This document shows, in pieces, positions 23,113 through 30,358 of a DNA stretch of 33,870 bases. The translations under genes and the position numbers were made by a program. The stretch's first letter is position 1, and every line of letters begins with the position of its first letter. This DNA is from Streptosporangiaceae bacterium (GTDB lineage: Bacteria; Actinomycetota; Actinomycetes; Streptosporangiales; Streptosporangiaceae), in NCBI GenBank assembly GCA_025964695.1, contig JAOPYK010000270.1:1-33870 (forward strand). Reading direction: 5' to 3'. Below the pieces are notes generated by a model, which had not been told where the DNA came from, did not search any database, and was given only the letters and a program-made list of their open reading frames with translations.

Positions 23113-23604
23113 TCAGCCGAGCCGGACGACCAGGGCCGTGGCGACGGCGGCGAGGCCTTCCTCACGCCCGGTCAGGCCCAGGCCGTCGGTGGTGGTGGCG
23201 GAGATGCTCACCGGCGCACCCTCGAGGGCCTCACCGAGGATCTTTTCGGCTTCGGCCCGGCGCTTCCCGATCTTGGGGCGGTTGCCGATGATCTGGATCG
23301 CGACGTTGCCGATGGCGAAGTTCGCCGCACGGACGAGCCGTGCGACCTCGCGGAGCAGGTCCACGCCCGACGCGCCCGACCAGCGCGGATCGGCCGTGCC
23401 GAAGACCGCTCCGAGATCACCGAGACCGGCCGCCGACAGCAGCGCGTCACAGGCAGCGTGCGCTGCCACGTCTCCGTCCGAGTGGCCGGCCAGGCCGTCG
23501 CCTTCGTCGGGCCACTGCATCCCGGCCACCCACAGGGGCCGTCCGGGCGCAAAAGGGTGGACGTCGGTGCCGACGCCCACCCGTGGCAGTTCTACGTCCC
23601 TCAT
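23113..23604 (-). CDS. ispF: 2-C-methyl-D-erythritol 2,4-cyclodiphosphate synthase
   Basis: 163 aa, the usual length. It cyclises CDP-methylerythritol 2-phosphate in the MEP isoprenoid pathway. Metal ligands are visible: Asp14 and His16 in GTDVHPF, and His49 within [11 protein letters not shown]. The family signature [17 protein letters not shown] is near the end (ATTTDGLG then LTGREEG). ATG 23604 lacks a clear ribosome site. carD ends 42 bases upstream in the same direction, so read-through is likely. In many actinobacteria ispD sits between carD and ispF or is fused to ispF; here there is no room for it, and the 163-aa protein is not a fusion. Confidence 0.94.
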   Translation of the reverse strand: MRDVELPRVGVGTDVHPFAPGRPLWVAGMQWPDEGDGLAGHSDGDVAAHAACDALLSAAGLGDLGAVFGTADPRWSGASGVDLLREVARLVRAANFAIGNVAIQIIGNRPKIGKRRAEAEKILGEALEGAPVSISATTTDGLGLTGREEGLAAVATALVVRLG

Positions 23605-23646
23605 TCAGCAGGCCAAGAATCTTCCGGCTCCCCGGCTCGGGGGGCC

Positions 23647-24129
23647 TCAGCCCGTCAGAACCTCGTCAAGGAGGGCCTCTGCCTTGTCCTCGTTGGTCTT
23701 CTCCGCCAGCGCGAGCTCACTGACCAATATCTGCCTGGCCTTCGCCAGCATCCGCTTCTCTCCGGCCGACAGGCCGCGTTCCTTGTCGCGACGCCACAAG
23801 TCCCGCACAACCTCGGCGACCTTGTTCACATCCCCGGAGGCAAGCTTCTCCAGGTTCGCCTTATAACGTCGCGACCAGTTGGTGGGCTCCTCGGTGTAGG
23901 GTGCACGCAGCACCTCGAACACCTTCTCCAAACCTTCCTGGCCGACCACGTCACGAACGCCCACGAGCTCGGCATTCTCGGCGGGGACGCGTACTGTCAG
24001 GTCACCCTTGTCGACCTTCAAAACCAGGTAGGTCCTGTCCTCACCCTTAATGGTGCGAATCTCGATGGCGTCGATACGAGCAGCCCCATGGTGGGGGTAG
24101 ACGACGGTGTCGCCGACCGTGAAAGTCAT
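23647..24129 (-). CDS. carD: CarD family RNA polymerase-binding regulator
   Basis: 160 aa. The N-terminal RNA-polymerase-interacting domain begins [17 protein letters not shown] and includes [21 protein letters not shown] (in two parts: LKVDKGDL and [13 protein letters not shown]). The helical C-terminal DNA-binding domain contains the conserved Trp-containing [19 protein letters not shown]. In mycobacteria CarD stabilises the open promoter complex, mainly at rRNA and housekeeping promoters, and is essential. ATG 24129 is chosen because homologues start [15 protein letters not shown]; GAAGGGG lies about 10 bases upstream. It is transcribed toward ispF and diverges from the thioredoxin-like gene. 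Confidence 0.94.
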   Translation of the reverse strand: MTFTVGDTVVYPHHGAARIDAIEIRTIKGEDRTYLVLKVDKGDLTVRVPAENAELVGVRDVVGQEGLEKVFEVLRAPYTEEPTNWSRRYKANLEKLASGDVNKVAEVVRDLWRRDKERGLSAGEKRMLAKARQILVSELALAEKTNEDKAEALLDEVLTG

Positions 24130-24216
24130 GTGACAAGTACCCCTTCCGCTAGGAACAAGGGTAGCACGCACTTCCAGGTGGCCGCACCGACCTTCGGGAC
24201 ATATCCGCAGGTCAGC

Positions 24217-24246
24217 ACCCTAATTGAGGTCTTGACAAAGCCGCAA
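24217..24246 (-). promoter_or_regulatory. Candidate carD promoter
   Basis: On the minus strand TTGCGG (24241-24246) and TAGGGT (24217-24222) are separated by 18 bases, with a leader of about 80 bases to ATG 24129. The match to the housekeeping consensus is moderate. On the plus strand TTGACC (24278-24283) with TAACGC 17 bases later is a weaker candidate for the divergent gene. Confidence 0.35.
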
Positions 24247-24394
24247 GATGGTGCAACTGGAAGCTTTGGTATCAGTCTTGACCTCCTGGCAATGCTTCCG
24301 TAACGCGGTTCGGGGTCCTGACGAGATTCCCACAGAAGACCTTGGTCACACCGCTCGCACTCCTGGTTTCGCCGCTCATACTGGAGGTGAGGGC

Positions 24395-24484
24395 ATGTCC
24401 CGTCAGAGGCCGACGGGAACGGACAACCTGGCTGTGCAGGACGAGGTGCGGCGTGAGGCAAGACGGCGACCCCGAGCGCGATGA
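24395..24484 (+). CDS. Small 29-aa reading frame, possible leader of the thioredoxin-like gene
   Basis: ATG 24395 is preceded by a strong GGAGGTGAGGGC site, better than that of the larger gene it overlaps. The product is 29 aa, hydrophilic and Arg-rich at its end (REARRRPRAR). It overlaps the start of the next gene (24453) in a different frame by 32 bases. It could be a leader peptide that couples translation. Alternatively it is the true N-terminus of the larger protein, separated by a one-base frameshift near 24450. No family is recognised. Confidence 0.4.
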   Translation: MSRQRPTGTDNLAVQDEVRREARRRPRAR

Positions 24485-25202
24485 CTACGGGCTGCCACGC
24501 GTCGAGGTGATCATCCCCGACGACGCGCGTGAGCTCGACCGTGATCTCATCGCCTACCGGCGGGAGGAACGCCAGCGTCGCCGCCGGCAGCGGATGCGGC
24601 GGCTGACCGGCCCCTTCACGCGCTATGGCCTGGCGACGCCCATCATCGCCGTCGCCCTGCTGATCGCGGTCGTCAGCGGTACGCTGATGACCGTCTTCGG
24701 GCCGAGGAGCGCGATCCCCCGCGCGAGCGGCACCCCGACGGCCGACGTGCCCGTCACCGCCCAGCCGGGAAGGCCGGGCGGCCTCCTGCCGACCGGGAAG
24801 GTGACCATCACCGGCGAGCCACAAGGCCCCACGGGCGACCTGGTGGGGCTCGTCGCCCTGGTGCCCGATGGCTGCCGGTGCGAGCAGGCCCTCCGGGACG
24901 TGACCCGGCAGGCCCAGAAGTACGACCTCAGGCGGTTCCTGGTGGGCAGCCACCACTGGACCAAGAAGACCGCCGATGAACTGCGGGCGCTGGCCCAGAC
25001 CTCCGGAAACGGCGCGAGGATCGTGCGGGACGAGGAGGGGGTGCTGAGCCGCACCTACCGGGCCGCCGGGCTCACCCTGCTGCTCGTCCACACCGACGGC
25101 GTGCTCCGCGACGTCCGCCTCAACGTGCAGCCCGGGCTCAATCTCCAGGCGGAGCTGGACAAGCTGCGATCGCCGGGACAGGGTCTGATTCCCACCCCCT
25201 GA
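24453..25202 (+). CDS. Membrane-anchored protein with thioredoxin-like domain and CxC motif
   Basis: 249 aa. A charged cytosolic N-terminus (about 1-57, with an Arg-rich segment REERQRRRRQRMRR) leads to one transmembrane helix (about 58-82), a Pro/Gly linker and an exported domain (about 120-249). That domain reads like a thioredoxin/TlpA fold: a strand VGLVALVPDG, the cysteine pair C141-R-C143, a helix, the segment GARIVRDEEGVLSRTYRAAG and the strand LTLLLVHTDGVLRDV. The usual CxxC is replaced by CxC and the cis-proline before the third strand is not evident, so catalysis is uncertain. GTG 24453 has GAGG 6 bases upstream. It precedes a lipoprotein gene and sits between carD and phoP. The fold assignment is my reading of the pattern. 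Confidence 0.75.
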   Translation: MRQDGDPERDDYGLPRVEVIIPDDARELDRDLIAYRREERQRRRRQRMRRLTGPFTRYGLATPIIAVALLIAVVSGTLMTVFGPRSAIPRASGTPTADVPVTAQPGRPGGLLPTGKVTITGEPQGPTGDLVGLVALVPDGCRCEQALRDVTRQAQKYDLRRFLVGSHHWTKKTADELRALAQTSGNGARIVRDEEGVLSRTYRAAGLTLLLVHTDGVLRDVRLNVQPGLNLQAELDKLRSPGQGLIPTP

Positions 25203-25318
25203 ACCAACGACCCCGCCGAGGTCGCTACGCTTCGCTGAGGCATTTCCGCAACACGCCGAGAGTTCCCCCTTCGCGCGAGCTCCGAGCACCCCTTCCGCAC
25301 CATGAGGAGATCGACGCT

Positions 25319-25969
25319 GTGATCCGCAACAGCCGCCGGGTGACCGCACTCGCCATCGCCGGTGCCATCACCCTCGCCTCCGCGGTGACCGGCTGTGGCG
25401 CCGGCACGAACCCGGAGACCGCCCGGCCGACCCAGCTCACCGAGGGCGTCAACGTCTCCCGGGCGGACCTGGACGTCCAGATCCGGAACATGTTCGTGCT
25501 GGGCCCGTCCGAGGGCAAGACCCTCCCCGCGGGCGGATCGGCGCCCGTCTACGCCACCTTGATCAGCAGTGCCACCGACGGCCGGCCCGACAAGCTCGTC
25601 GCGGTGTCCTCGAACATGTCCGGTACGCCCACGCCGCTGCCGGGCGGCGGCCTCGCGCTGCCACCCGGCCAGGCCGTCTCGCTGAACAGCCCGACCGGCC
25701 CCCGCGCGGTCCTCGCCGGTCTCACCACGGCCCTGAGAGGCGGCGAGAACATCGAGGTGGCTCTGCAGTTCGAGCGCGCGGGCGTGGTGAAGGCCACGCT
25801 CCCGGTCGTCCCACAGAGCGGCGACTTCCAGACCTACGGCCCCGCCCCGACCCCGGTGGCCAGCCCCACTGCCACGTCGCCGAGCGCCTCGCCGAAGGCC
25901 ACCGCCTCCGCGGCGTCAAAGAAGCGCAAGAAAGTGGCCAAGACGGCCGTCCCCACCCCGACGCCGTGA
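25319..25969 (+). CDS. Secreted lipoprotein of unknown function
   Basis: 216 aa. A lipoprotein signal (RNSRRVTALAIAGAITLASA) ends in the lipobox VTGC, with Cys26 as the lipidated residue. The mature part is a beta-rich domain (about 40-165) whose pattern (VSRADLDVQIRNMFVL; APVYATLISSA; GQAVSLNSP; ENIEVALQFERAG) resembles PCuAC-like copper chaperones. The His/Met copper ligands of that family are not apparent. The C-terminus is Pro/Ser/Thr/Ala-rich with a basic KKRKK patch, suitable for wall association. GTG 25319 has GAGGAG 9 bases upstream. It lies 116 bases after the thioredoxin-like gene in the same direction and converges with phoP. Confidence 0.82.
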   Translation: MIRNSRRVTALAIAGAITLASAVTGCGAGTNPETARPTQLTEGVNVSRADLDVQIRNMFVLGPSEGKTLPAGGSAPVYATLISSATDGRPDKLVAVSSNMSGTPTPLPGGGLALPPGQAVSLNSPTGPRAVLAGLTTALRGGENIEVALQFERAGVVKATLPVVPQSGDFQTYGPAPTPVASPTATSPSASPKATASAASKKRKKVAKTAVPTPTP

Positions 25970-25971
25970 TC

Positions 25972-25999
25972 TCGCGGTCGGTGCCGGCACCGACCGCGA
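25972..25999. terminator. Bidirectional terminator between lipoprotein and phoP
   Basis: A perfect 28-base palindrome (14+14 bases, arms beginning TCGCGGTCGGTGCC) directly follows the lipoprotein stop and faces the phoP stop at 26031. It folds to a very stable hairpin. There is no U-tract. Confidence 0.7.
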
Positions 26000-26030
26000 A
26001 TCACGAAGGTGCCATGGCCGGCGGGGGTGA

Positions 26031-26711
26031 TCAGGGCTCGAACTTGTAGCCCAGGCCCCGCACGGTGACGATGTAGCGAGGCGCCGACGGGGACGGCTCG
26101 ATCTTGGCTCGCAGCCGCTTGACGTGCACGTCGAGCGTCTTGGTGTCCCCGACGTAGTCGGCTCCCCAGACCCGGTCGATGAGCTGCATCCGGGTGAGCA
26201 CCCGGCCGGCGTTGCGGAGCAGCACTTCGAGCAGCTCGAACTCCTTGAGCGGGAGCTGCACGGACTGGCCGCTCACGCTCACGATGTGCCGCTCGACGTC
26301 CATCCGGACCGGGCCGGCCTCCAGCGTCGCCGGGGCGAGCTCCTCGACGTCACCCTGCCTGCGCAGTACGGCACGGATCCGCGCGACCAGCTCGCGGGAG
26401 GAGAACGGCTTGGTCACGTAGTCGTCCGCGCCGAGCTCCAGACCGACGACCTTGTCGACCTCGCTGTCCTTGGCGGTCAGCATGATCACCGGCACATTGG
26501 AACGTGCCCGTAGCTCGCGGCACACCTCCGTGCCGGGCAGGCCCGGCAGCATCAGGTCGAGCAGCACCAGATCGGCGCCGTTGCGTTCAAAGGTCTCTAT
26601 CGCGTCCGGGCCGGTCGCCGCGATGGCGACCTCGAAACCCTCTTTACGCAACATGTATGACAGTGCGTCGCTGAACGACTCCTCGTCTTCTACGACGAGA
26701 ACGCGGGTCAC
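26031..26711 (-). CDS. phoP: Phosphate response regulator PhoP/RegX3 (OmpR family)
   Basis: 226 aa. The receiver domain has an acidic pocket near Glu9-Asp10-Glu11, phospho-acceptor Asp52 (LLDLMLPG), Thr79 and Lys101 (TKPF). The C-terminal winged-helix domain carries LKEFELLEVLLRNAG, TLDVHVKRLRAKIE and the C-terminal hairpin VRGLGYKFEP. In actinobacteria this protein activates phosphate-scavenging genes at PHO boxes when phosphate is low. Its GTG start overlaps the phoR stop by four bases (GTGA), so the pair is translationally coupled. PhoU and a PHO box lie just beyond phoR, which supports the assignment over a generic OmpR regulator. Confidence 0.92.
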   Translation of the reverse strand: MTRVLVVEDEESFSDALSYMLRKEGFEVAIAATGPDAIETFERNGADLVLLDLMLPGLPGTEVCRELRARSNVPVIMLTAKDSEVDKVVGLELGADDYVTKPFSSRELVARIRAVLRRQGDVEELAPATLEAGPVRMDVERHIVSVSGQSVQLPLKEFELLEVLLRNAGRVLTRMQLIDRVWGADYVGDTKTLDVHVKRLRAKIEPSPSAPRYIVTVRGLGYKFEP

Positions 26712-27943
26712 GGTGTTTCCTCCCGGGCGGTGTCCATCACAGATGCATCCTCAGGGGATTCGGGGGCTTTATGGGAAGTGGTCGGGTGTGCGGGGGACAG
26801 CAGGGGCAGCCGGAGGGTGAAGGTGGAGCCGGAGCCCTCCTTGCTCCAGACGGTGACCTCGCCGCCGTGCTTGGTGGTGACGTGCTTGACGATGGCGAGC
26901 CCGAGGCCCGTACCACCGGTCTGCCGGGATCGCGCCGGGTCGACCCGGTAAAACCGCTCGAAGATCCGTTCGAGGTCGGCGCCCGGGATGCCGATGCCCT
27001 GGTCGGTGACGCTGATCTCGACGTCGTCGTCGTCGGTCTGCCGGGTGGCGATCACCACTCGGGTGTTCTCGGGGCTGTAGGCCACGGCGTTGTCCACGAG
27101 ATTGCGCAGCGCGGTGATCAGCAGCTCCTCGTCGCCGCGGACCTTGAGCCCGTCGCGGCCGCCGGTGGCCAGATCGATGCTGCGAGCCGAGGCCTTCAGC
27201 CTGCAGCGGTCGACGGCCTCCACCACGATCTGGTCGAGCGACACCGGCCGCAGCTCGGGCAGCGGCTCGTCGTTCTGGACGCGGGCCAGCGTGATGAGGT
27301 CGTGCACCAGGTTGGTGAGGCGGATGGACTCCAGCTGCATCCGGCCGGCGAAGCGGCGTACGGCTTCGGGATCGTCGGCGGCCTCTTCGACGGTCTCGGC
27401 CAGCAGCGACAGGGCGCCGACCGGGGTCTTGAGCTCGTGGCTGACGTTGGCGACGAAGTCGCGGCGGATCGCCTCGACGCGCCGCAGTTCGGTGAGGTCC
27501 TCCGCGAGGACCAGGACCAGCCCGTGGACGCCCAGGGGCGCGACCCGGACGGCGAACCAGCGACCCTCGCGGTGGATGCGCGAGGAGCCCACCTGGAGCT
27601 CCATCTCACGGATCTCACCATCGCGGCGGACCAGCCGGGCCATGGCGAGGAGGTCGTCGACGACGAGCCGGTCTCCGCTGACCATGCCGAAGGCCCGGGC
27701 CGCGGAACTGGCTCGCAGCACCCGATCCTCACCGTCGATGACGACCGCCGACGAGGGTAGGACGCTGAGCACCGACGCGACTCCCGGTGGCAGGCCAGAG
27801 GGCGGCGCCGGCGGCTGGGCCGCGCGCTGGGCTTTCTCGCTCACCCTCACCGCCAATCCGGTCGCCAACCCCGTCGCGAGCCCCACGAGCGCAGCCAGAC
27901 CTGCGACAACTTCGACCTCCACACTTGGGATCGTAGGTGTCAT
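26708..27943 (-). CDS. phoR: Phosphate sensor histidine kinase PhoR/SenX3
   Basis: 411 aa. A short N-terminal hydrophobic segment (about 10-33) anchors the protein without a real exported domain. A PAS-like domain (about 60-150, AVVIDGEDRVLRASSAARAFG), HisKA with His169 (VANVSHELKTPVGAL) and a HATPase with LVDNAVAYS, DQGIGIPG and GGTGLGLAIVKH follow. The lack of an exported sensor fits the family, which receives its signal from the phosphate transporter through PhoU. ATG 27943 has no strong ribosome site. It is transcribed with phoP and diverges from phoU over a 166-base region containing the PHO box. The C-terminal about 30 residues are a non-conserved tail. Confidence 0.92.
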   Translation of the reverse strand: MTPTIPSVEVEVVAGLAALVGLATGLATGLAVRVSEKAQRAAQPPAPPSGLPPGVASVLSVLPSSAVVIDGEDRVLRASSAARAFGMVSGDRLVVDDLLAMARLVRRDGEIREMELQVGSSRIHREGRWFAVRVAPLGVHGLVLVLAEDLTELRRVEAIRRDFVANVSHELKTPVGALSLLAETVEEAADDPEAVRRFAGRMQLESIRLTNLVHDLITLARVQNDEPLPELRPVSLDQIVVEAVDRCRLKASARSIDLATGGRDGLKVRGDEELLITALRNLVDNAVAYSPENTRVVIATRQTDDDDVEISVTDQGIGIPGADLERIFERFYRVDPARSRQTGGTGLGLAIVKHVTTKHGGEVTVWSKEGSGSTFTLRLPLLSPAHPTTSHKAPESPEDASVMDTAREETP

Positions 27944-27984
27944 TCAGTGCGGTCTTGCACCACGGGAGGACCTACTGAAGTCAC

Positions 27985-28028
27985 GTTCGCCCAAAGTTCA
28001 CCTCTTTATCCGAGTTTGTTCATGCCGG
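27985..28028. promoter_or_regulatory. PHO box (PhoP binding site) in the phoR-phoU gap
   Basis: Four consecutive 11-base units: GTTCGCCCAAA (27985-27995), GTTCACCTCTT (27996-28006), TATCCGAGTTT (28007-28017) and GTTCATGCCGG (28018-28028). Units 1, 2 and 4 match the actinobacterial GTTCACC repeat in register; unit 3 is degenerate. This should mediate PhoP control of phoRP and phoU. Confidence 0.8.
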
Positions 28029-28109
28029 TCATGCAGGGTGTGCCGTGGACTATTCCGGGTAGGGCAGGCCATGCCGCGGCCCCCTTCGTTCACCATAGAA
28101 GGACATCAA

Positions 28110-28772
28110 TTGCGCGACGCCTACCACGAGGAGCTCGACTCCCTCTCCTACAAGCTCGTAGAGATGACCCGGCTGGTTCGGTCCGCGATGGCCAGGGCCA
28201 CCACGGCGCTGCTGGACGCGGACCTGCGGCTCGCCGAGGAGGTCATCAGCTCCGACGAGCAGGTAAACAAGCTCCATCTGGAGATCGAGGAGTCGGTTTT
28301 CGAGCTCATGGCGCGGCAGCAGCCCGTGGCGAGCGACCTGCGCCAGGTGATCACCACTCTGCGCACCAGCGGTGACCTGGAGCGCATGGGCGATCTGGCG
28401 GTGCACATCGCCAAGACCGCCCGCCGCCGTCACCCCGAGTCGGCGGTGCCGCCCGAGCTGCAGGCCACCATCCTGGAGATGGGCCAGATCGCCGAGCGCA
28501 TGATCGCCAAGGCCGGCAGCGTCATCGCCTCGCAGGACGTCGAGATGGGCCTGGAGCTCGACACCGACGACGACGCGATGGACCGGCTGCACAGCACGCT
28601 GTTCAGGATGCTGCTGTCACCGAACTGGAAGCACGGTGTCGAGCCGGCCGTCGACATCACGCTGGCGGGCCGCTATTTCGAGCGATTCGCCGACCACGCG
28701 GTGCACGTGGCCGAAAACGTGGTCTACCTGGTCACCGGCCAGCGCCCCGAGGACATCATCGAGAACCAGTAG
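28110..28772 (+). CDS. phoU: Phosphate transport system regulator PhoU (TTG start)
   Basis: 220 aa, two three-helix bundles typical of PhoU. Metal-coordinating motifs appear in each half: LERMGDLAVHIAK and FERFADHAVHVAENVVYLVTG (given as FERFADHAVHVAE and NVVYLVTG). It couples the Pst transporter to PhoR and damps the Pho response when phosphate is plentiful. I chose TTG 28110, preceded 6-7 bases by AGAAGGA, because homologues begin xRDAYHEELD. An upstream ATG near 28070 would add residues that do not match the family. Expression is probably PhoP-dependent through the box at 27985-28028. Pst genes are not in the window. Confidence 0.92.
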   Translation: MRDAYHEELDSLSYKLVEMTRLVRSAMARATTALLDADLRLAEEVISSDEQVNKLHLEIEESVFELMARQQPVASDLRQVITTLRTSGDLERMGDLAVHIAKTARRRHPESAVPPELQATILEMGQIAERMIAKAGSVIASQDVEMGLELDTDDDAMDRLHSTLFRMLLSPNWKHGVEPAVDITLAGRYFERFADHAVHVAENVVYLVTGQRPEDIIENQ

Positions 28773-28793
28773 GACTTTCGGCACCGCCCACGT

Positions 28794-28832
28794 CGAAGAG
28801 GCGCCGCCCCCTCCTGGGGCGGCGCCTCTTCG
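28794..28832. terminator. Strong bidirectional terminator between phoU and gpmA
   Basis: A perfect 17-bp stem (28794-28810 with 28816-28832) and a 5-base CTCCT loop sit between the convergent phoU stop (28772) and gpmA stop (28856). It is one of the most stable hairpins in the window. Confidence 0.85.
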
Positions 28833-28855
28833 GTTGCGCGATCACGCGAGGAAGG

Positions 28856-29749
28856 TCACTTTCTGCCGAGACGCCTGCTCCGCGGCTTGGGCTGGGCCTT
28901 GGGCTCGGTCTTGGCGGCCGGTCCGGCCTCGGGCTTGCCCTTGGCCTCGGACGGCGGTATGGCCACCGCCTTGGGTGCCTTGGGTGCCTTGGGTGCCTTG
29001 GGCGCGCCCTTGCCCTGGTTGGCGACGGCTTCGATGGCGGCCTTGGCGGCCTCCGGGTCGAGGTAGACGCCGCCCCGCTTCAGTGGCACGTAGTCGTTGT
29101 CGAGCTCATACACCAGCGGGATGCCGGTGGGGATGTTCAGCCCGGCGATGTCCTGGTCGGAGATGCCGTCGAGGTGCTTGACCAGTGCCCGCAGCGAATT
29201 GCCGTGCGCCGCCACCAGCACGGTCTGGCCGGCCGCCAGATCCGGGATGATCGCGTCGTACCAGTACGGCAGCATCCGGTCGATCACGTCGGCCAGGCAC
29301 TCCGTGCGGGGTACGAGCTCGGAGGGCAGCTCGGAGTAGCGCAGGTCGTGCACCTGGGACAGCGGGTCGTCGTCGGAGATCGGCGGCGGCGGGGTGTCGA
29401 AGGAACGGCGCCAGACCTTGAACTGTTCCTCGCCGAACTCCTCGAGCGTCTGGGCCTTGCTCTTGCCCTGCAACGCGCCGTAGTGCCGCTCGTTGAGCCG
29501 CCAGGACCGGCGGACCGGAATCCACAGCAGGTCGGCCACGTCGAGCGCGATGTTGGCGGTGCGGATGGCCCGTTTGAGGACCGAGGTGTGCACGACGTCG
29601 GGGACGATGTCGGCCTCCAGCAGCAGATCTCCGCCGCTGGTCGCCTCGCCTTCCCCCTTTTCAGAAAGGTCGACGTCCACCCAGCCGGTGAACAGTCCCT
29701 CCGCGTTCCACACGCTTTCGCCGTGCCGGAGCAAAACCAAGGTCGCCAT
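28856..29749 (-). CDS. gpmA: 2,3-bisphosphoglycerate-dependent phosphoglycerate mutase with Lys-Ala-Pro tail
   Basis: 297 aa. Residues 1 to about 247 are a complete dPGM: phospho-His in [34 protein letters not shown] and the second His in [16 protein letters not shown]. It interconverts 3- and 2-phosphoglycerate in glycolysis. The last about 50 residues are an extension not found in the usual 230-250-aa enzyme: a Gly-Lys-Gly start, four APK-type repeats and a basic RSRRLGRK end. The 36-bp repeat at 28968-29003 encodes part of it. ATG 29749 has only a weak ribosome site. The gene converges with phoU at a strong hairpin. Confidence 0.93.
   Translation of the reverse strand: MATLVLLRHGESVWNAEGLFTGWVDVDLSEKGEGEATSGGDLLLEADIVPDVVHTSVLKRAIRTANIALDVADLLWIPVRRSWRLNERHYGALQGKSKAQTLEEFGEEQFKVWRRSFDTPPPPISDDDPLSQVHDLRYSELPSELVPRTECLADVIDRMLPYWYDAIIPDLAAGQTVLVAAHGNSLRALVKHLDGISDQDIAGLNIPTGIPLVYELDNDYVPLKRGGVYLDPEAAKAAIEAVANQGKGAPKAPKAPKAPKAVAIPPSEAKGKPEAGPAAKTEPKAQPKPRSRRLGRK
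28968..29003 (-). repeat. Four tandem 9-bp repeats in gpmA
   Basis: Forward-strand gccttgggt occurs three times in a row, followed by gccttgggc. It encodes the Ala-Pro-Lys repeats in the C-terminal extension of gpmA. Perfect copies suggest recent slippage and possible length variation between strains. Confidence 0.85.
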
Positions 29750-29869
29750 AGCCCCAAAGCTTAGTGCTCCCGCAGGCCCGGAAGTGATGCCGCCGGCGCC
29801 GACTGATCACAGCGACACAGGGTGCACCCGGGCGTACGCCGGATCACAGCGGATCAAGGCGGGGACGGG

Positions 29870-30358
29870 TCAGCGCCGGGCGGGATCGGCGAACGAGGCG
29901 AAGGCCTGCAGGTTGGCGATGCTCTCGCCGCGCTTCTCCCGCCACTCCCACTCGCGCTGGATGGAACTCTTGAAGCCGAGCTCCAGGGCCCGGTCGAAGT
30001 TCTCGTCGGAGTAGGTGAGGACGCACCCGAGCAGCCGGTCGATCTCGTCGGCGCTGATCGAGGCCAGCGGGACCTTGCCGACGAGATAGACGTCGCCGGT
30101 CTCGTCGAGGGTGAATCCCATGCCGTACATCCGGCCGCTCTTCTCCAGCAGGAACCGGTAGAACCCGGCGTGGTTCTCGTCCGGCTTCCGGCAGAAGAAC
30201 GCCTCGATGTGCAGGCTGTGGTCGCCGATGATCAGCCAGGCCATGGTGGCCAGCTTGTGCGTGCCGGGAAGCTTGATGAAGTACGCGCCGTCCCGCGGCC
30301 GTTCGTACTCGAGTTCGGCCGCCTTCAGGGTCCCTTCGATGATCTCTTCTGCGCTCAT
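29870..30358 (-). CDS. YbjN domain protein
   Basis: 162 aa. It matches the YbjN family, related in fold to type III secretion chaperones: [17 protein letters not shown], then [16 protein letters not shown] and [16 protein letters not shown], with the C-terminal [16 protein letters not shown]. The biochemical role in actinobacteria is not established. Its ATG at 30358 overlaps the mshA stop by four bases (ATGA), so it is translated together with the mycothiol glycosyltransferase. This gene pair occurs widely in actinobacteria (from memory), which suggests a shared process. Confidence 0.87.
   Translation of the reverse strand: MSAEEIIEGTLKAAELEYERPRDGAYFIKLPGTHKLATMAWLIIGDHSLHIEAFFCRKPDENHAGFYRFLLEKSGRMYGMGFTLDETGDVYLVGKVPLASISADEIDRLLGCVLTYSDENFDRALELGFKSSIQREWEWREKRGESIANLQAFASFADPARR

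Noticed and set aside
27090-28109. Long upstream extension of the phoU frame
   Set aside because: It runs antisense through phoR and across the PHO box. PhoU homologues begin at RDAYHEEL, where a TTG with a good ribosome site lies.
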